The notes under the pieces were generated by a model that was not told the DNA's origin, made no database searches, and was given only the letters and a program-made list of their open reading frames with translations. A stretch of DNA of 54,281 nt from Paenibacillus planticolens (GTDB lineage: Bacteria; Bacillota; Bacilli; Paenibacillales; NBRC-103111). Location: positions 1-54,281 of the forward strand of contig NZ_WHNZ01000027.1 in the NCBI RefSeq assembly GCF_013141725.1, in the 5' to 3' direction. A program made the position numbers and the translations under genes. How positions within the stretch are numbered: the first letter of the stretch is position 1; each line of letters begins with the position of its first letter. Of the stretch, positions 41,315 through 50,488 are shown one piece after another.

Positions 41315-43845
41315 CGTTTTGAACCTCCTTTTTGTTTTTCCAAAGTGACTACTTCCGTCACGGTAAGCATCCCGTCACAAGCCGCACTGACGACGGATGT
41401 GTAGCTCCGCTGTGCATCCATACAGTCAGCCGTCTTCGAAATTAATGAGGATGCCGGACCACCGGCACTCACAAAATCCGTAACCGTAATGCCGGCCGGC
41501 AAGCCGCCAAACGGGTCCAAATAAATGCCCGCACGCCCTGAAGCAAGCTGAGTTAGTCTTGAGCCGCGGATCGTCCCCAAATTATCGAGCAGCTTTCCGT
41601 CGCCTGCTAACCCAAACCGGACGAAAGCGGCCGCGTCCGGGCAAAAAACACCTGCAGCATCATACGCAAGCACTTCCGCATAAACCCGGCCGTCCTCCAA
41701 AGATTTCGTCGTCAGCTTAAGCTGCGCCGGCTCTCCCCATGACTCGGTTTGATAATGGAAGCGCAGCTCATCGCTCACGGCAACGCCGTTGCGAACGGCT
41801 TCCGTGCGCACATGATTCTCTCCAGCGCGCAGCTCTGTCTCCCAGCGCAAACCGGCGCATGGGAAATCTTGCGAATCCCGGCGCTTCACGCCTAGGCTTT
41901 CCCCATTCAGGAACAGCTCGACTTCCTCGGCATTCGAATACACCTTGATCATCTTCCGCTCGCCGTCAGTCCCCCAACGCACCGGCATGGTATGACCATA
42001 AATGCGCACCATCGGTTGTTCCGACCAATACGATTGGAAAACATAATAAGCTTCTTTCGGTGTCAGATCACGCTCGACGATCCCTTTCATGTTCAAATAA
42101 GGAATCGGCGAATCCGGGCGCACCGGCGTTGAGAAATCCTTGAACGACCACTGGGCCGCGCCTGTCAGCCAGCTCATCTTTTCCTGTGATTTTAAATACC
42201 AGTCGATCATTTCACAGAAATAAGTCTCTGACCAATCTCCATCGCGGGACACACGCGGCTCGCCTCCGGTCAATAAATAATCGCCATCCCGCTCGTCCGT
42301 TGCGCCTTCGGATTTGTTCATAAACGTAAAGCCTGTGTACGTTTCCTCCACATGCCGCGTCGGCAAATTGTCCGCTCCCCATTCCATATGGAAGAACGAA
42401 TCGACATTTTCAAATGCTGCTTGACAGCTCGACTCATAATCCGTGTATACGCCGCGGTACCAGCCGGCCCAGATCGAAGGCGAATACACATCAATAATAT
42501 CTTTGCAAAACTCACAGCGGCGTATCGCTGTCAATCGGCTCGGGTCCAACTGATGCGACAGCTCATGGAGCTCTTTCATGAAAGTGCGAATTTCCTGCTG
42601 ATCGAAATAATCAAAATCGCATTCCCAATCGTTCTCATTACCCAGTCCCCACAAAATAACGGAAGGATGATTGTAATGCTGTTCGATCATGGCAGCGAGC
42701 ATGTCGATACACTGCTGACGGTATTCCGGGCCACCCAGCCCTCCGCGGCACCAAGGAATTTCTTCCCAAACCAGCAGTCCCAGCTCATCGCATAAATCAA
42801 GGACGATACGCGATTGCTGGTAGTGTCCCAGGCGAATAAAGTTAGCTCCCATATCTTTGATCAGCTGCATTTCTTCGCGAATCAAGTCCTCGGTCATGGC
42901 CGCCCCTACGCCGGCATGATCCTCATGACGATGTGTGCCGCGCAGCAAAAGGCGTTCCCCGTTTAACTTAAACGGACCTTGCTTAACAAACTCAAAGCTT
43001 CTAAAACCAAACCGCTCATCAACCTTCGTTTCGCCGTCTTCACAAACCAGTACCACCGAACAGCTGTATAAATTCGGCTCTGAGATCGACCACAGCTGCG
43101 GATGCGTCACCTCGAAAGCGGCGATCTCCTTCTCACCCTGCCATGCCGGCAGCGAGATCACCGACTTCGCGACGACCGTCCCGTCATGCTGCTGCAGCGC
43201 AATCGTCAATATCACATTCCCGGCGACATGATCCGGATTGTAAAGCTTAGCTCGCACTTTCACGTTCCCGACCGTCGCTTTTCCTCCGGCAACTTCATCC
43301 AAATCCGTCTGAACATGTACACTTGCTAAAGAGATTTGCGGCACATAAACAAGATTGACATAGCGGTACACCCCGCCATACAGATTGAAATCGCTTGCAT
43401 CAGAAGGGATCGTTTCAAGCTCCCTGCTGTTATCGCACGCAATCGCAACCGGAATCTGCCCTGCGTAGCGCTCGATTTCTTTTGCCCTCTCGGACGCTTC
43501 CGTGATGTCAACGGTAAATTCATCGTATCCGCCAAGATGCGAATCCACTTTCTCCGTGTACACATACACATCCGTTCGCTGCCCGGCACCTTCAAAATGC
43601 AGCAGTGTTCTGCCCTTCGGAAAAGGGTTATTAATCGCCAGCTTGCTGCGGTACCAGCCTTGCCCTTGATAGTATTTGCTCTCCGGGTCCATCACATCGT
43701 ATCCATTGTAAGTGTGAGGAAGCGTAACCGTTTCCCACGGCACATTGTAATGATTTTGCAGCTTATCCGAACGCCAAACCTCCCAAGCGCCGCCTAAGGA
43801 TCCGCGGTAATGCTCCCAATTTTCATTTAATCTAACTTTCATCAT
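41311..43845 (-). CDS. GH2 beta-galactosidase/beta-glucuronidase-type enzyme
   Basis: 844 residues, no signal peptide. Sugar-binding jelly-roll (about 1-165, LPHTYNGYD, GQGWYRSKL), Ig-like GH2 domain, TIM barrel with acid/base E404 (GLGNEND) and nucleophile E488 (FFHMEWG), then C-terminal Ig-like domains including a DUF4982-like segment (about 630-710). GH2 members hydrolyse beta-galactosides, glucuronides or mannosides; the GH88 partner favours an oligosaccharide of a uronic-acid-containing polymer. SD AGGAGGAA, about 12 nt before the ATG pair. First gene of a two-gene operon, divergent from an AraC-type regulator. Confidence 0.94.
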   Translation of the reverse strand: MMKVRLNENWEHYRGSLGGAWEVWRSDKLQNHYNVPWETVTLPHTYNGYDVMDPESKYYQGQGWYRSKLAINNPFPKGRTLLHFEGAGQRTDVYVYTEKVDSHLGGYDEFTVDITEASERAKEIERYAGQIPVAIACDNSRELETIPSDASDFNLYGGVYRYVNLVYVPQISLASVHVQTDLDEVAGGKATVGNVKVRAKLYNPDHVAGNVILTIALQQHDGTVVAKSVISLPAWQGEKEIAAFEVTHPQLWSISEPNLYSCSVVLVCEDGETKVDERFGFRSFEFVKQGPFKLNGERLLLRGTHRHEDHAGVGAAMTEDLIREEMQLIKDMGANFIRLGHYQQSRIVLDLCDELGLLVWEEIPWCRGGLGGPEYRQQCIDMLAAMIEQHYNHPSVILWGLGNENDWECDFDYFDQQEIRTFMKELHELSHQLDPSRLTAIRRCEFCKDIIDVYSPSIWAGWYRGVYTDYESSCQAAFENVDSFFHMEWGADNLPTRHVEETYTGFTFMNKSEGATDERDGDYLLTGGEPRVSRDGDWSETYFCEMIDWYLKSQEKMSWLTGAAQWSFKDFSTPVRPDSPIPYLNMKGIVERDLTPKEAYYVFQSYWSEQPMVRIYGHTMPVRWGTDGERKMIKVYSNAEEVELFLNGESLGVKRRDSQDFPCAGLRWETELRAGENHVRTEAVRNGVAVSDELRFHYQTESWGEPAQLKLTTKSLEDGRVYAEVLAYDAAGVFCPDAAAFVRFGLAGDGKLLDNLGTIRGSRLTQLASGRAGIYLDPFGGLPAGITVTDFVSAGGPASSLISKTADCMDAQRSYTSVVSAACDGMLTVTEVVTLEKQKGGSKR

Positions 43846-43925
43846 GAATGCGTCGTTCCTCCTCTTGCTGCCAAATAACCTAACTTCATCGTACCAAAAA
43901 AAAGGCCAATAAAGTTTAGCCCTCT

Positions 43926-43931
43926 TATGAT
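43926..43931 (+). promoter_or_regulatory. Candidate -10 (TATGAT) for the AraC-type regulator
   Basis: TATGATAAAAT lies 37 bp before the chosen ATG at 43968. No good -35 is seen at 16-18 bp. The 122-bp divergent region (43846-43967) must also hold the GH2 promoter, which I cannot define. Confidence 0.35.
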
Positions 43932-43967
43932 AAAATGTTGTTAGATTACGATGAGGAGATATCGTTC

Positions 43968-44876
43968 ATGAAGCTGATGAATTACATGAATTTAAACGTT
44001 CATCCCGTACAGTTCTCATTTTTCAAAAATAGAACGCATGAGTTCGAAGAAGTGTTTCACGCCCACCAAGGCATGGAATTGCTTGTCGTCCATGAAGGCC
44101 GAGGTATTGCCGTAATTGAACAACAAATCGTCGAGATGGCTCCGGGGGCGATTTTTTGCTTTCGTCCTTTCCAGCTGCATCGTCTTCGCCTCTATAATCT
44201 TCCGCAAGAACGTTATGTCCGCTCGCTTTTCGTTTTGGAGCCTGCCGTCCTTGAGACAGCTTTGGCCGTGTTTCCGGCACTCCAACAATTTTTGCGGAAG
44301 CTGTGGAAAGACCCGTTATCGCCGCAGTCTTTCCATAGTTCAAATCTGATTGAACTTGAAAAATGTTTTCGCCTCTATACGCCTAGAATTGAGAAGGCTG
44401 CCCAGCAAGGCGCGGAAAGACTGCTTGAGGAGCAACTGCTTTTTCTGACTGCGTTCATGCACCAATTGCGTGCGGACGCAGAGACGACAAACGCTTTACA
44501 GACAGAGCCGTCAGCTAGGCATCCGCGCAAAAGCTCAACAATGGCGGAGCGTATGCTCGCTTGGATCGAACAAAATTATAGCAAGCCGTTCAAACTGGAA
44601 GAGCTGGCGCAGGCCGTTCATCTCTCCCCGAATCATGTGTCTGCAACGTTCAGACAGTCGATCGGCAGTACGATCACCGAGTACTTGACTGCCAGACGTA
44701 TCCGCCAAGCGTGCTGGCTGCTCAAAACAACCGATATGTCCGTTCAAGACATCGGCGAGGCTGTTGGGCTCGGCAATTTCTCTTACTTTTGCCAATTGTT
44801 CAAAAAGCATGTCGGGTATACGCCTTATACATTTAAATCGTGCGATGATCTACTGAGCAATTTTTCGAAACAGTAA
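43968..44876 (+). CDS. AraC-family regulator with cupin-like sensor domain
   Basis: 302 residues from the ATG at 43968, with GAGGAG 9 nt upstream; an earlier ATG at 43935 has no SD and sits at the -10. N-terminal cupin (FHAHQGMELLVVHEGRG, about 25-110), linker, and two helix-turn-helices at the C-terminus (FKLEELAQAVHLSPNHVSAT; NFSYFCQLFKKHVGYTPYTF). Divergent from the GH2-GH88 operon, so it is its probable activator, sensing a sugar. The 3' end overlaps a convergent acetyltransferase gene by 52 bp. Confidence 0.93.
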   Translation: MKLMNYMNLNVHPVQFSFFKNRTHEFEEVFHAHQGMELLVVHEGRGIAVIEQQIVEMAPGAIFCFRPFQLHRLRLYNLPQERYVRSLFVLEPAVLETALAVFPALQQFLRKLWKDPLSPQSFHSSNLIELEKCFRLYTPRIEKAAQQGAERLLEEQLLFLTAFMHQLRADAETTNALQTEPSARHPRKSSTMAERMLAWIEQNYSKPFKLEELAQAVHLSPNHVSATFRQSIGSTITEYLTARRIRQACWLLKTTDMSVQDIGEAVGLGNFSYFCQLFKKHVGYTPYTFKSCDDLLSNFSKQ

Positions 44877-45355
44877 TACGGCTCGCTTCGCATCGGAAAC
44901 CGAATGGTGCCGATTTGCCGGTACCCGGCTCGCACATACAGCTGCGCGGCTCCCGGGTTCCCGGAAAAGACGTCGAGCCGAATGCTCGCTCCGCCCGCTC
45001 CGCGCGCCTGCTCCTCCGCGAATTGCAGCAGCTTTTTGCCTAAGCCCTGCCCTTGGTAAGCGGGATCTACCGCCAGCCGATGAATACAGCGAGCCTGCCC
45101 GGCCTCCTGATGAATCCATGGCAAGCCTGCATAACGCGAGCTCTGAATGGCGTCCACAACGACGGCTCCGATCAATTTTTCACCGTCTCGAATGCCGAAT
45201 GCCGTGCCTCTTTTTACATCGCTTTGAATCACAAACCGATTGGGATAGAACCAATCCCACTGGTGCACGCCCCGCCGGTTCAAATCCGCCGAAACCGTTC
45301 TGTACAGCGACAATAGACTTTTCCCATCCTTTTTGATCAGCTGAATGATCTCCAT
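44825..45355 (-). CDS. GNAT N-acetyltransferase
   Basis: 176 residues with a typical GNAT core: IHRLAVDPAYQGQGLGKKLL (acetyl-CoA loop at about 100-110) and IRLDVFSGNPGAAQLYVRAGY. N-terminal arm LYRTVSADLNRRGVHQWDWFYP is common in Bacillota homologues acting on unknown amines. GGGAGGGG lies 8 nt before the ATG. It starts 18 nt after the preceding membrane-protein gene, so it is probably the last gene of the TetR operon. Its last 52 bp overlap the convergent regulator. Confidence 0.92.
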   Translation of the reverse strand: MEIIQLIKKDGKSLLSLYRTVSADLNRRGVHQWDWFYPNRFVIQSDVKRGTAFGIRDGEKLIGAVVVDAIQSSRYAGLPWIHQEAGQARCIHRLAVDPAYQGQGLGKKLLQFAEEQARGAGGASIRLDVFSGNPGAAQLYVRAGYRQIGTIRFPMRSEPYYCFEKLLSRSSHDLNV

Positions 45356-45373
45356 ACGTCCATCCCCTCCCGT

Positions 45374-45985
45374 TTATACGCCGTTTGTTTTGAGCTGGTT
45401 CAATTTAGCCGCAGAATGCCGGCGATAAACAACCGTCCATAACACGGCGGCACCGATGAAGCCATACAACACAAAGTTCGAAAGCGCCAAGTAGCTGCTC
45501 GTCGAAAGCTGGTAAACCATTACCACGCGTACCGCTGCTTCCATCGTTAACATAAGTCCCCAGACGAAAGTCATCAATCTCATTACAAAACGGAAGTAGG
45601 CATAGTCCCAGTTCGCTGCAAAGTTGGGCTGAGCGATGAACCGAAGCGCAAGGTAGTACATGATCGGACGGCGAAAAAACAACGAACCCAAGAAAACCAA
45701 TCCGACCGAAGCGGTGATTAACGACTCTCTGACGAGCAATATTTTTTCGCTGCCTCCTAGTAATACAAGAACGATCGTCAAGAGGAAGGTAAACAGCATC
45801 AGTGTTCCGAAAGCATCCAGCTTTCGGTGTTTGATCAGATGAACCAGATTATCAAGCAGCGGCACCATGGTCGCAATGGATAGCGCGGCGAGGCTGCTCA
45901 TATAGTCGGAGAGCCAGACATAGAGCCCCCAAGGGACAAGACCGTTAACCAGCAGCGTAAAAATCACATAATTTCGTTTGGACAT
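45374..45985 (-). CDS. VC0807-like integral membrane protein
   Basis: 203 residues from the ATG at 45985, with AAGGAG 9 nt upstream; it begins 1 nt after the previous stop. Several membrane segments. The N-terminal half (LVNGLVPWGLYVWLSD, ...SIATMVPLLDNLVHLIKHRKLDAFG) resembles the VC0807 family of unknown function. Part of the TetR-regulated operon, so possibly a stress- or drug-linked membrane function. Confidence 0.8.
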   Translation of the reverse strand: MSKRNYVIFTLLVNGLVPWGLYVWLSDYMSSLAALSIATMVPLLDNLVHLIKHRKLDAFGTLMLFTFLLTIVLVLLGGSEKILLVRESLITASVGLVFLGSLFFRRPIMYYLALRFIAQPNFAANWDYAYFRFVMRLMTFVWGLMLTMEAAVRVVMVYQLSTSSYLALSNFVLYGFIGAAVLWTVVYRRHSAAKLNQLKTNGV

Positions 45986-45986
45986 C

Positions 45987-46634
45987 TTACATCGCTCCTT
46001 CAGTTGGAATTTGAAATTTCTTCTTCTGTTTCCGGACATACATCTCTGTAAAAACAAGATTTAGCGCGATCGACAAGTACACGGACAGCGGGAAAGTGAA
46101 ACTTCTCTCGGCATCCATTGATAATTGAACGATACCGATGACGATCCTGAACGTCACAAACACGAATGTGATGGCATAGCTGCGGAGCATCCAAGTTCGA
46201 TGGCGTTTTATATCCCTTTTTAAAATGGACCTAATGCCCATCGCCGTTGTGCCTAACCAGCAAATATCCAGCACCATGAAAGCGATGGTCGTTGGTGTAC
46301 CGCCTGTAGCATACAGGGCAATGTATGGCACGACAAGCACATTCACCAGAATGGAGAAGCCGTAGATTCGTCCTAACCGCTTGTGCAGCTTCGGATTCCG
46401 ACGGCTCTTATCCGTCAATTGATAGGCGCCGACCAACAGCGCAATCGTTCCAAGAATAATATGCGGGTAAAAAAATATTTTCCACATGAGATACGGAAAC
46501 GAAGCATCCCCCAGCTTCGCGGAGACCATTCCGGCTTGGCTTGGACTGAAGATTACGTATTGCAGCACCACATAAAAGGTCAACAGATACGCGAGTACAT
46601 AAACTGCCGGTAAAATAAATTTTTTATTAAACAC
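45987..46634 (-). CDS. DUF2306-like integral membrane protein
   Basis: 215 residues, about six membrane segments. HKRLGRIYGFSILVNV and RHRTWMLRSYAITFVFVTFRI, with conserved His residues, are typical of the DUF2306 family, which may bind heme or lipid (function unknown). 18 nt after the TetR gene and 1 nt before the next gene. Confidence 0.87.
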   Translation of the reverse strand: MFNKKFILPAVYVLAYLLTFYVVLQYVIFSPSQAGMVSAKLGDASFPYLMWKIFFYPHIILGTIALLVGAYQLTDKSRRNPKLHKRLGRIYGFSILVNVLVVPYIALYATGGTPTTIAFMVLDICWLGTTAMGIRSILKRDIKRHRTWMLRSYAITFVFVTFRIVIGIVQLSMDAERSFTFPLSVYLSIALNLVFTEMYVRKQKKKFQIPTEGAM

Positions 46635-46652
46635 GACGTTCCTCCTCTTTCT

Positions 46653-47234
46653 TCAACGCAATGCGCGAGTCATGAAAGCAATTAATTCTTCCACCGTCAT
46701 TCCGCTCTGCTCTTGATTAATGGTATTTTGGACGCGCATGCCGTATAAAAAAGTAACCAGAGCCTCGGCGGTCTTCGTTCCATCGACTTGTGCCGGGATG
46801 ACGCCGTGCAGTTTGCCGACTTCAATCCACTTCACACACGTCTGCAGCGTGAACGCATATACCTCTTGCACAATCTGCGCTACCTTCGCATTATCCATCT
46901 GACTGAGCAAATAGATGAAAATTTTGTTCGTTACATTGCTATGGCTTGTAGAGCGCAGCATCCCTTCTGCAATAAGCTGCAGCGGATTGCCCAGTCCTGA
47001 GCTTTGCGGGCTGTTCACCACCTCCGTGAAGCGCGCATTGATTTGCTCCACACGAGACTTGAGAAGCAAGCCCAGCAGCTCATCTTTACCTGTTACGTAG
47101 TGGTAGATAGCTCCTTTAGACAGCCCGGTGCGCCCGATAATATCTTGCAGCGTCGTTTGTCTGCATCCCTTTTCCTGGATCAGCGCCTCAGTGGCGTCCA
47201 TGATCATTTGAAAACTTCCAATTCCTGATGACAT
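46653..47234 (-). CDS. TetR-family transcriptional repressor
   Basis: 193 residues from the ATG at 47234, with GGGAGG about 10 nt upstream; an earlier in-frame ATG at 47255 lies within the operator and has no SD. N-terminal helix-turn-helix (TTLQDIIGRTGLSKGAIYHYV, tail KDELLGLLL); the C-terminal ligand domain is generic. Two matching palindromic sites upstream indicate autoregulation together with the following three genes. Confidence 0.94.
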   Translation of the reverse strand: MSSGIGSFQMIMDATEALIQEKGCRQTTLQDIIGRTGLSKGAIYHYVTGKDELLGLLLKSRVEQINARFTEVVNSPQSSGLGNPLQLIAEGMLRSTSHSNVTNKIFIYLLSQMDNAKVAQIVQEVYAFTLQTCVKWIEVGKLHGVIPAQVDGTKTAEALVTFLYGMRVQNTINQEQSGMTVEELIAFMTRALR

Positions 47235-47254
47235 CTTGCTTTTTCCTCCCGGCA

Positions 47255-47306
47255 TACCGACCAGCGGTTTTTTATGGTATTATCTTACAATACCGACCGA
47301 CGGTTT
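47255..47306. promoter_or_regulatory. Paired TetR operators and promoter
   Basis: TACCGACCAGCGGTTT (47255-47270) and TACCGACCGACGGTTT (47291-47306) differ at two central bases and carry the ACCG...CGGT palindrome usual for TetR repressors. On the minus strand TTTACA, 18 bp, TAAGAT forms a candidate promoter, with the upstream site lying between its -35 and -10 and the other just before the SD. Confidence 0.78.
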
Positions 47307-47332
47307 GTAAAGGGGGTTTTTACTGATTTTGC

Positions 47333-47364
47333 AAAAAAAAAACCGCACATGTCGCTCGTGCAGT
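47333..47364 (-). terminator. Terminator of the orphan histidine kinase gene
   Basis: Minus-strand ACTGCAC (47364-47358) pairs with GTGCGGT (47348-47342), 7 bp with one G-U, then ten T (47342-47333). Confidence 0.8.
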
Positions 47365-47393
47365 TTTGGGCTATCCGTCCTTCGACGGTATTT

Positions 47394-48986
47394 TCACTCT
47401 AATGGCAGCGTAACTTCAAACCGCGTCCCGTAGCCTTTCGTCGAGGTCGCCGTCATGGTTCCCTTATGATTTTCAATAATCCGATAGCAAATCGATAAAC
47501 CAAGTCCGACACCATTCTCTTTTGTTGAAAAAAACGGATTCATAATTTGATCCAATTCTTCTTTTGTCATGCCGACTCCATTATCTTCGATTATGATCTT
47601 AAACTTGCCATTGTCTCTGTCTAATTCCGCGCTGAGCTGTATGACCCCGTTTTTCTCTATGGACTCAATAGCATTTTGAAGGAGATTAATGAGGACCTGT
47701 TTAATTTGAGAAGGATCAATCTTCGCGATCGTTAATACGTTATCAAGATTAGCTCGAATGGCTGTATTTTTTAAAATAGCTTGACTATCCATAAATCGAA
47801 TTGTATCCTTCAAAAATTCCTGCAAATTAACGGCTTTTCTCTCGGGCGAGCCCGGCTTGGCCATGACAACAAAATCGGAAACAAGCTGCTTCATGCTCTG
47901 AAGCTCTGTATCAATCAAATCCATGTAGTTCCATAACTTATACGGCTCTTTGGCTTGCTTGCTGAGTTGAAAAAAACCGATAATTGCAGTAAGAGGATTC
48001 CGTATCTCATGGGCTAGTCCCGCGGCCATTCTCCCAATGGCTGAAAATTTCTCCGAATTGATTATCTGTCTTTCCAAAACGACGCGATCCGTGATGTCCC
48101 GAAACTGCGCGAAAGCGCCAAGCAATTCGCCTTGTTCGTTTAAGATGGGCAGCACATCGAAGAGGCACACATTTTCCTGATCCAAGGAGGAACGGAGCGT
48201 AAACTCGATATTTTCACTCTGTTTGCGATATTTCAGAGCTTGATAGAAGTAGCTGCCAAAATGTTCAAACGGAAATACCGGTGTGCCGATCACACTCGTC
48301 CGATTCCGTCCTGTTATTTTCTCCGCAAACGCATTAAATTCCGTAATAATTCCTCGCTCATCCGTCATAATGATCCCATTGCGCATATTGCTGACGACAA
48401 GCTGCTGGACAAGATTCTGATTATGATTGGTTAGACGAAGCGATAATTCGCGTTCGATAGAGTCTACCATATTGACGAGCAGCGCTAAATACGCAGGATG
48501 ATGATGCTCCACAGAGGTCATGATTGCAATAGCGCCTGACAGGTTGTGAAAGCCAGTGAAATGGAAAGGCACGCTATAGCAAGCGCTTTGCTCCAACATC
48601 GTATGATAGTGTTCCTTGCCGATGATCTGAATCGGCTTTTGCTCCTGAAGTGCCAGCGACACCACATTCGTCCCCATCGTGTTTTCTTCGCACTTCATGC
48701 CTTCATGAATGCCAAATTTGCTTATTGTCGCCTTCATCGCCTCATCGCCGTAATTGTCCAAAATAAATCCTTCATCATTCGTAACGACGATGAGATGGGG
48801 CGCCTCTACTAAGAAAGCTAGTATTTTTTCTGCAAAATAATTGGTAACAACGAGAATATCGCTATATTTGTGCTTCTCATCTTGAAGTTGTTTCGCTGTC
48901 AGTTTCAAACCCGGCATAGGCAACCCGTTAGGGTCCAGACCTTGTTGAAAACACCTTTGGCGGGATTTTTCAATCCTAATGTCCAT
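47394..48986 (-). CDS. Orphan sensor histidine kinase with AcoR-like GAF and PAS domains
   Basis: 530 residues, no membrane segment, so cytoplasmic. The N-terminus (KSRQRCFQQGLDPNG) and GAF region (about 40-185; ENTMGTNVVSLALQEQKPIQ) closely resemble the sensor part of AcoR/DhaR-type sigma-54 activators. Then PAS (195-300), HisKA with H326 (GLAHEIRNPL) and HATPase_c (NLLQNAIES, DNGVGM, GVGLGLSIC). No response regulator is adjacent; in spore formers such kinases can feed Spo0F, an inference here. SD GAGGAG before the ATG. Confidence 0.94.
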   Translation of the reverse strand: MDIRIEKSRQRCFQQGLDPNGLPMPGLKLTAKQLQDEKHKYSDILVVTNYFAEKILAFLVEAPHLIVVTNDEGFILDNYGDEAMKATISKFGIHEGMKCEENTMGTNVVSLALQEQKPIQIIGKEHYHTMLEQSACYSVPFHFTGFHNLSGAIAIMTSVEHHHPAYLALLVNMVDSIERELSLRLTNHNQNLVQQLVVSNMRNGIIMTDERGIITEFNAFAEKITGRNRTSVIGTPVFPFEHFGSYFYQALKYRKQSENIEFTLRSSLDQENVCLFDVLPILNEQGELLGAFAQFRDITDRVVLERQIINSEKFSAIGRMAAGLAHEIRNPLTAIIGFFQLSKQAKEPYKLWNYMDLIDTELQSMKQLVSDFVVMAKPGSPERKAVNLQEFLKDTIRFMDSQAILKNTAIRANLDNVLTIAKIDPSQIKQVLINLLQNAIESIEKNGVIQLSAELDRDNGKFKIIIEDNGVGMTKEELDQIMNPFFSTKENGVGLGLSICYRIIENHKGTMTATSTKGYGTRFEVTLPLE

Positions 48987-49101
48987 GTGATTCTCCTCAA
49001 TTTATTGGTTCAGCATTCGGAAAGCCTTAGACTCTTAATCCGATTCCTATTTTAGTAAATTATACCATAGTGCCTTGCCAATACAAATATCAGGAATGTA
49101 C

Positions 49102-49136
49102 AAAAAAAAGCCTGACGCGTTAAGACGCACCAGACT
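49102..49136 (-). terminator. Terminator of the MFS exporter gene
   Basis: Minus-strand AGTCTGGTGCGT pairs with ACGCGTCAGGCT (with wobbles) around CTTA, followed by eight T (49109-49102). A second GC-rich stem (TCCCGG/CCGGGA, about 49152-49169) lies closer to the stop. Confidence 0.75.
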
Positions 49137-49180
49137 TCTTTTATAAACAATTTCCCGGGCAATGCCGGGAGATTTCGTAG

Positions 49181-50446
49181 TTAATGCGCGCTTTCGACTT
49201 CGTCTACATGCTTCAAATGCTTGCTGTTCAACCCGATGACGATGACAGCCAAAACGACGAAGCCCGCTCCAATATAGAACGGAGCATGGAAGTTGAACCA
49301 TTCCGCGAATTTAACCGCGTAGTACGGGGCAAGTGCGCCGCCGATGAAACGAAGAAAGCTGTACGCGGCGGAAGCTGTAGAACGCTCAATAGGCGCTGCA
49401 TTCATTACCGCGGTCGTAATGAGCGTATTGTTATTGCCAAGGAATGCGCCGGCTAGGATGACCATTGCAATAACAACCGCTTTGTCCGTTGTCCAATAGC
49501 CCATCACTGCGAGCGTCACAGCGAACAGCAGCAATTGTACGCACATGGCTTTGATGGTGCCTTGGGCTTTCTGCAGCTTAGGAGCCATAAAAACGGAAGT
49601 GAACGCCAATAAGAGTCCCCATCCGAGGAATACATATCCGAGCTGGTGAACGTCCAAATGGTGCAGGTGGCCGAGCACAAGTGCAGCGTAGACAAGGAGC
49701 GTGAAAAATCCGAAGTTATACAGCATTGCGGCGACGCCGAATACGAGCAGCGAACGATGCTTGAGTGCCCGGAACGGGTCGAGAATAGATGCTTTCTTCT
49801 TTGGCAAAGGTGCGGCGACTGTTCCCGCTGATGGCTTCGGCATCATGAAGTATATGCAGCAGAATGCGATGACCATTAGTCCCGCAACGCCGTAGAATGG
49901 GCCGCGCCAAGAAATCGCGCCCAGTTCCCCGCCTAGGAGAGGCCCGACGGAAATGCCGAGACCGACCGCGACTTCAAACAAAATGATCGACTTGGCAACG
50001 CCGACTCTGGACATAGAGACGAGCGCAGTGAGCGCGGTAGCAACGAAGAACGCATTGCCAAGTCCCCATCCGGCACGGAGCCAAACGATTTCCATGACGT
50101 TGCTCGCATTGCCTGAAAGCGCAGAGAACAGGGCGATCAATACGATGCCGGCGAGCAGCATTCTTTTAATACCCAGTTTGGAGGAGATGACGCCCGTTAC
50201 GAGCATGGCGACGGCCATGACCGCGTTGTAACTGGTGAAGAGCAATGTAAGCTGGCTGTCCGACGCACCTAATTGGTCTTTCATCATCGGCAAAATCGGA
50301 TCCACAAGTCCAAGTCCCATGAAGGCAATAATACTGGCGAAGGCGACTGCCCATACCGCAACCGGCTGATTAAACATGCTGGCATTGTTCGTTTTTTGCC
50401 CTGCCTGTGCAGCCTTGTCGGCTTTTTTCGTAGCTGAAGATTGCAT
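49181..50446 (-). CDS. MFS efflux-type transporter
   Basis: 421 residues, twelve membrane segments. N-half motifs GLGLVDPILPMM and SSKLGIKRMLLAG, and motif C-like GISVGPLLGGELG, are typical of drug:H+ antiporter-1 exporters. Hydrophilic N-terminal tail rich in Lys/Ala. AAAGGAG lies 11 nt before the ATG. Strong promoter with an overlapping palindrome upstream. The exported substrate is unknown. Confidence 0.92.
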   Translation of the reverse strand: MQSSATKKADKAAQAGQKTNNASMFNQPVAVWAVAFASIIAFMGLGLVDPILPMMKDQLGASDSQLTLLFTSYNAVMAVAMLVTGVISSKLGIKRMLLAGIVLIALFSALSGNASNVMEIVWLRAGWGLGNAFFVATALTALVSMSRVGVAKSIILFEVAVGLGISVGPLLGGELGAISWRGPFYGVAGLMVIAFCCIYFMMPKPSAGTVAAPLPKKKASILDPFRALKHRSLLVFGVAAMLYNFGFFTLLVYAALVLGHLHHLDVHQLGYVFLGWGLLLAFTSVFMAPKLQKAQGTIKAMCVQLLLFAVTLAVMGYWTTDKAVVIAMVILAGAFLGNNNTLITTAVMNAAPIERSTASAAYSFLRFIGGALAPYYAVKFAEWFNFHAPFYIGAGFVVLAVIVIGLNSKHLKHVDEVESAH

Positions 50447-50488
50447 TTTTTGGAAGACTCCTTTTCATGTAAAATATCGACTGAATTC

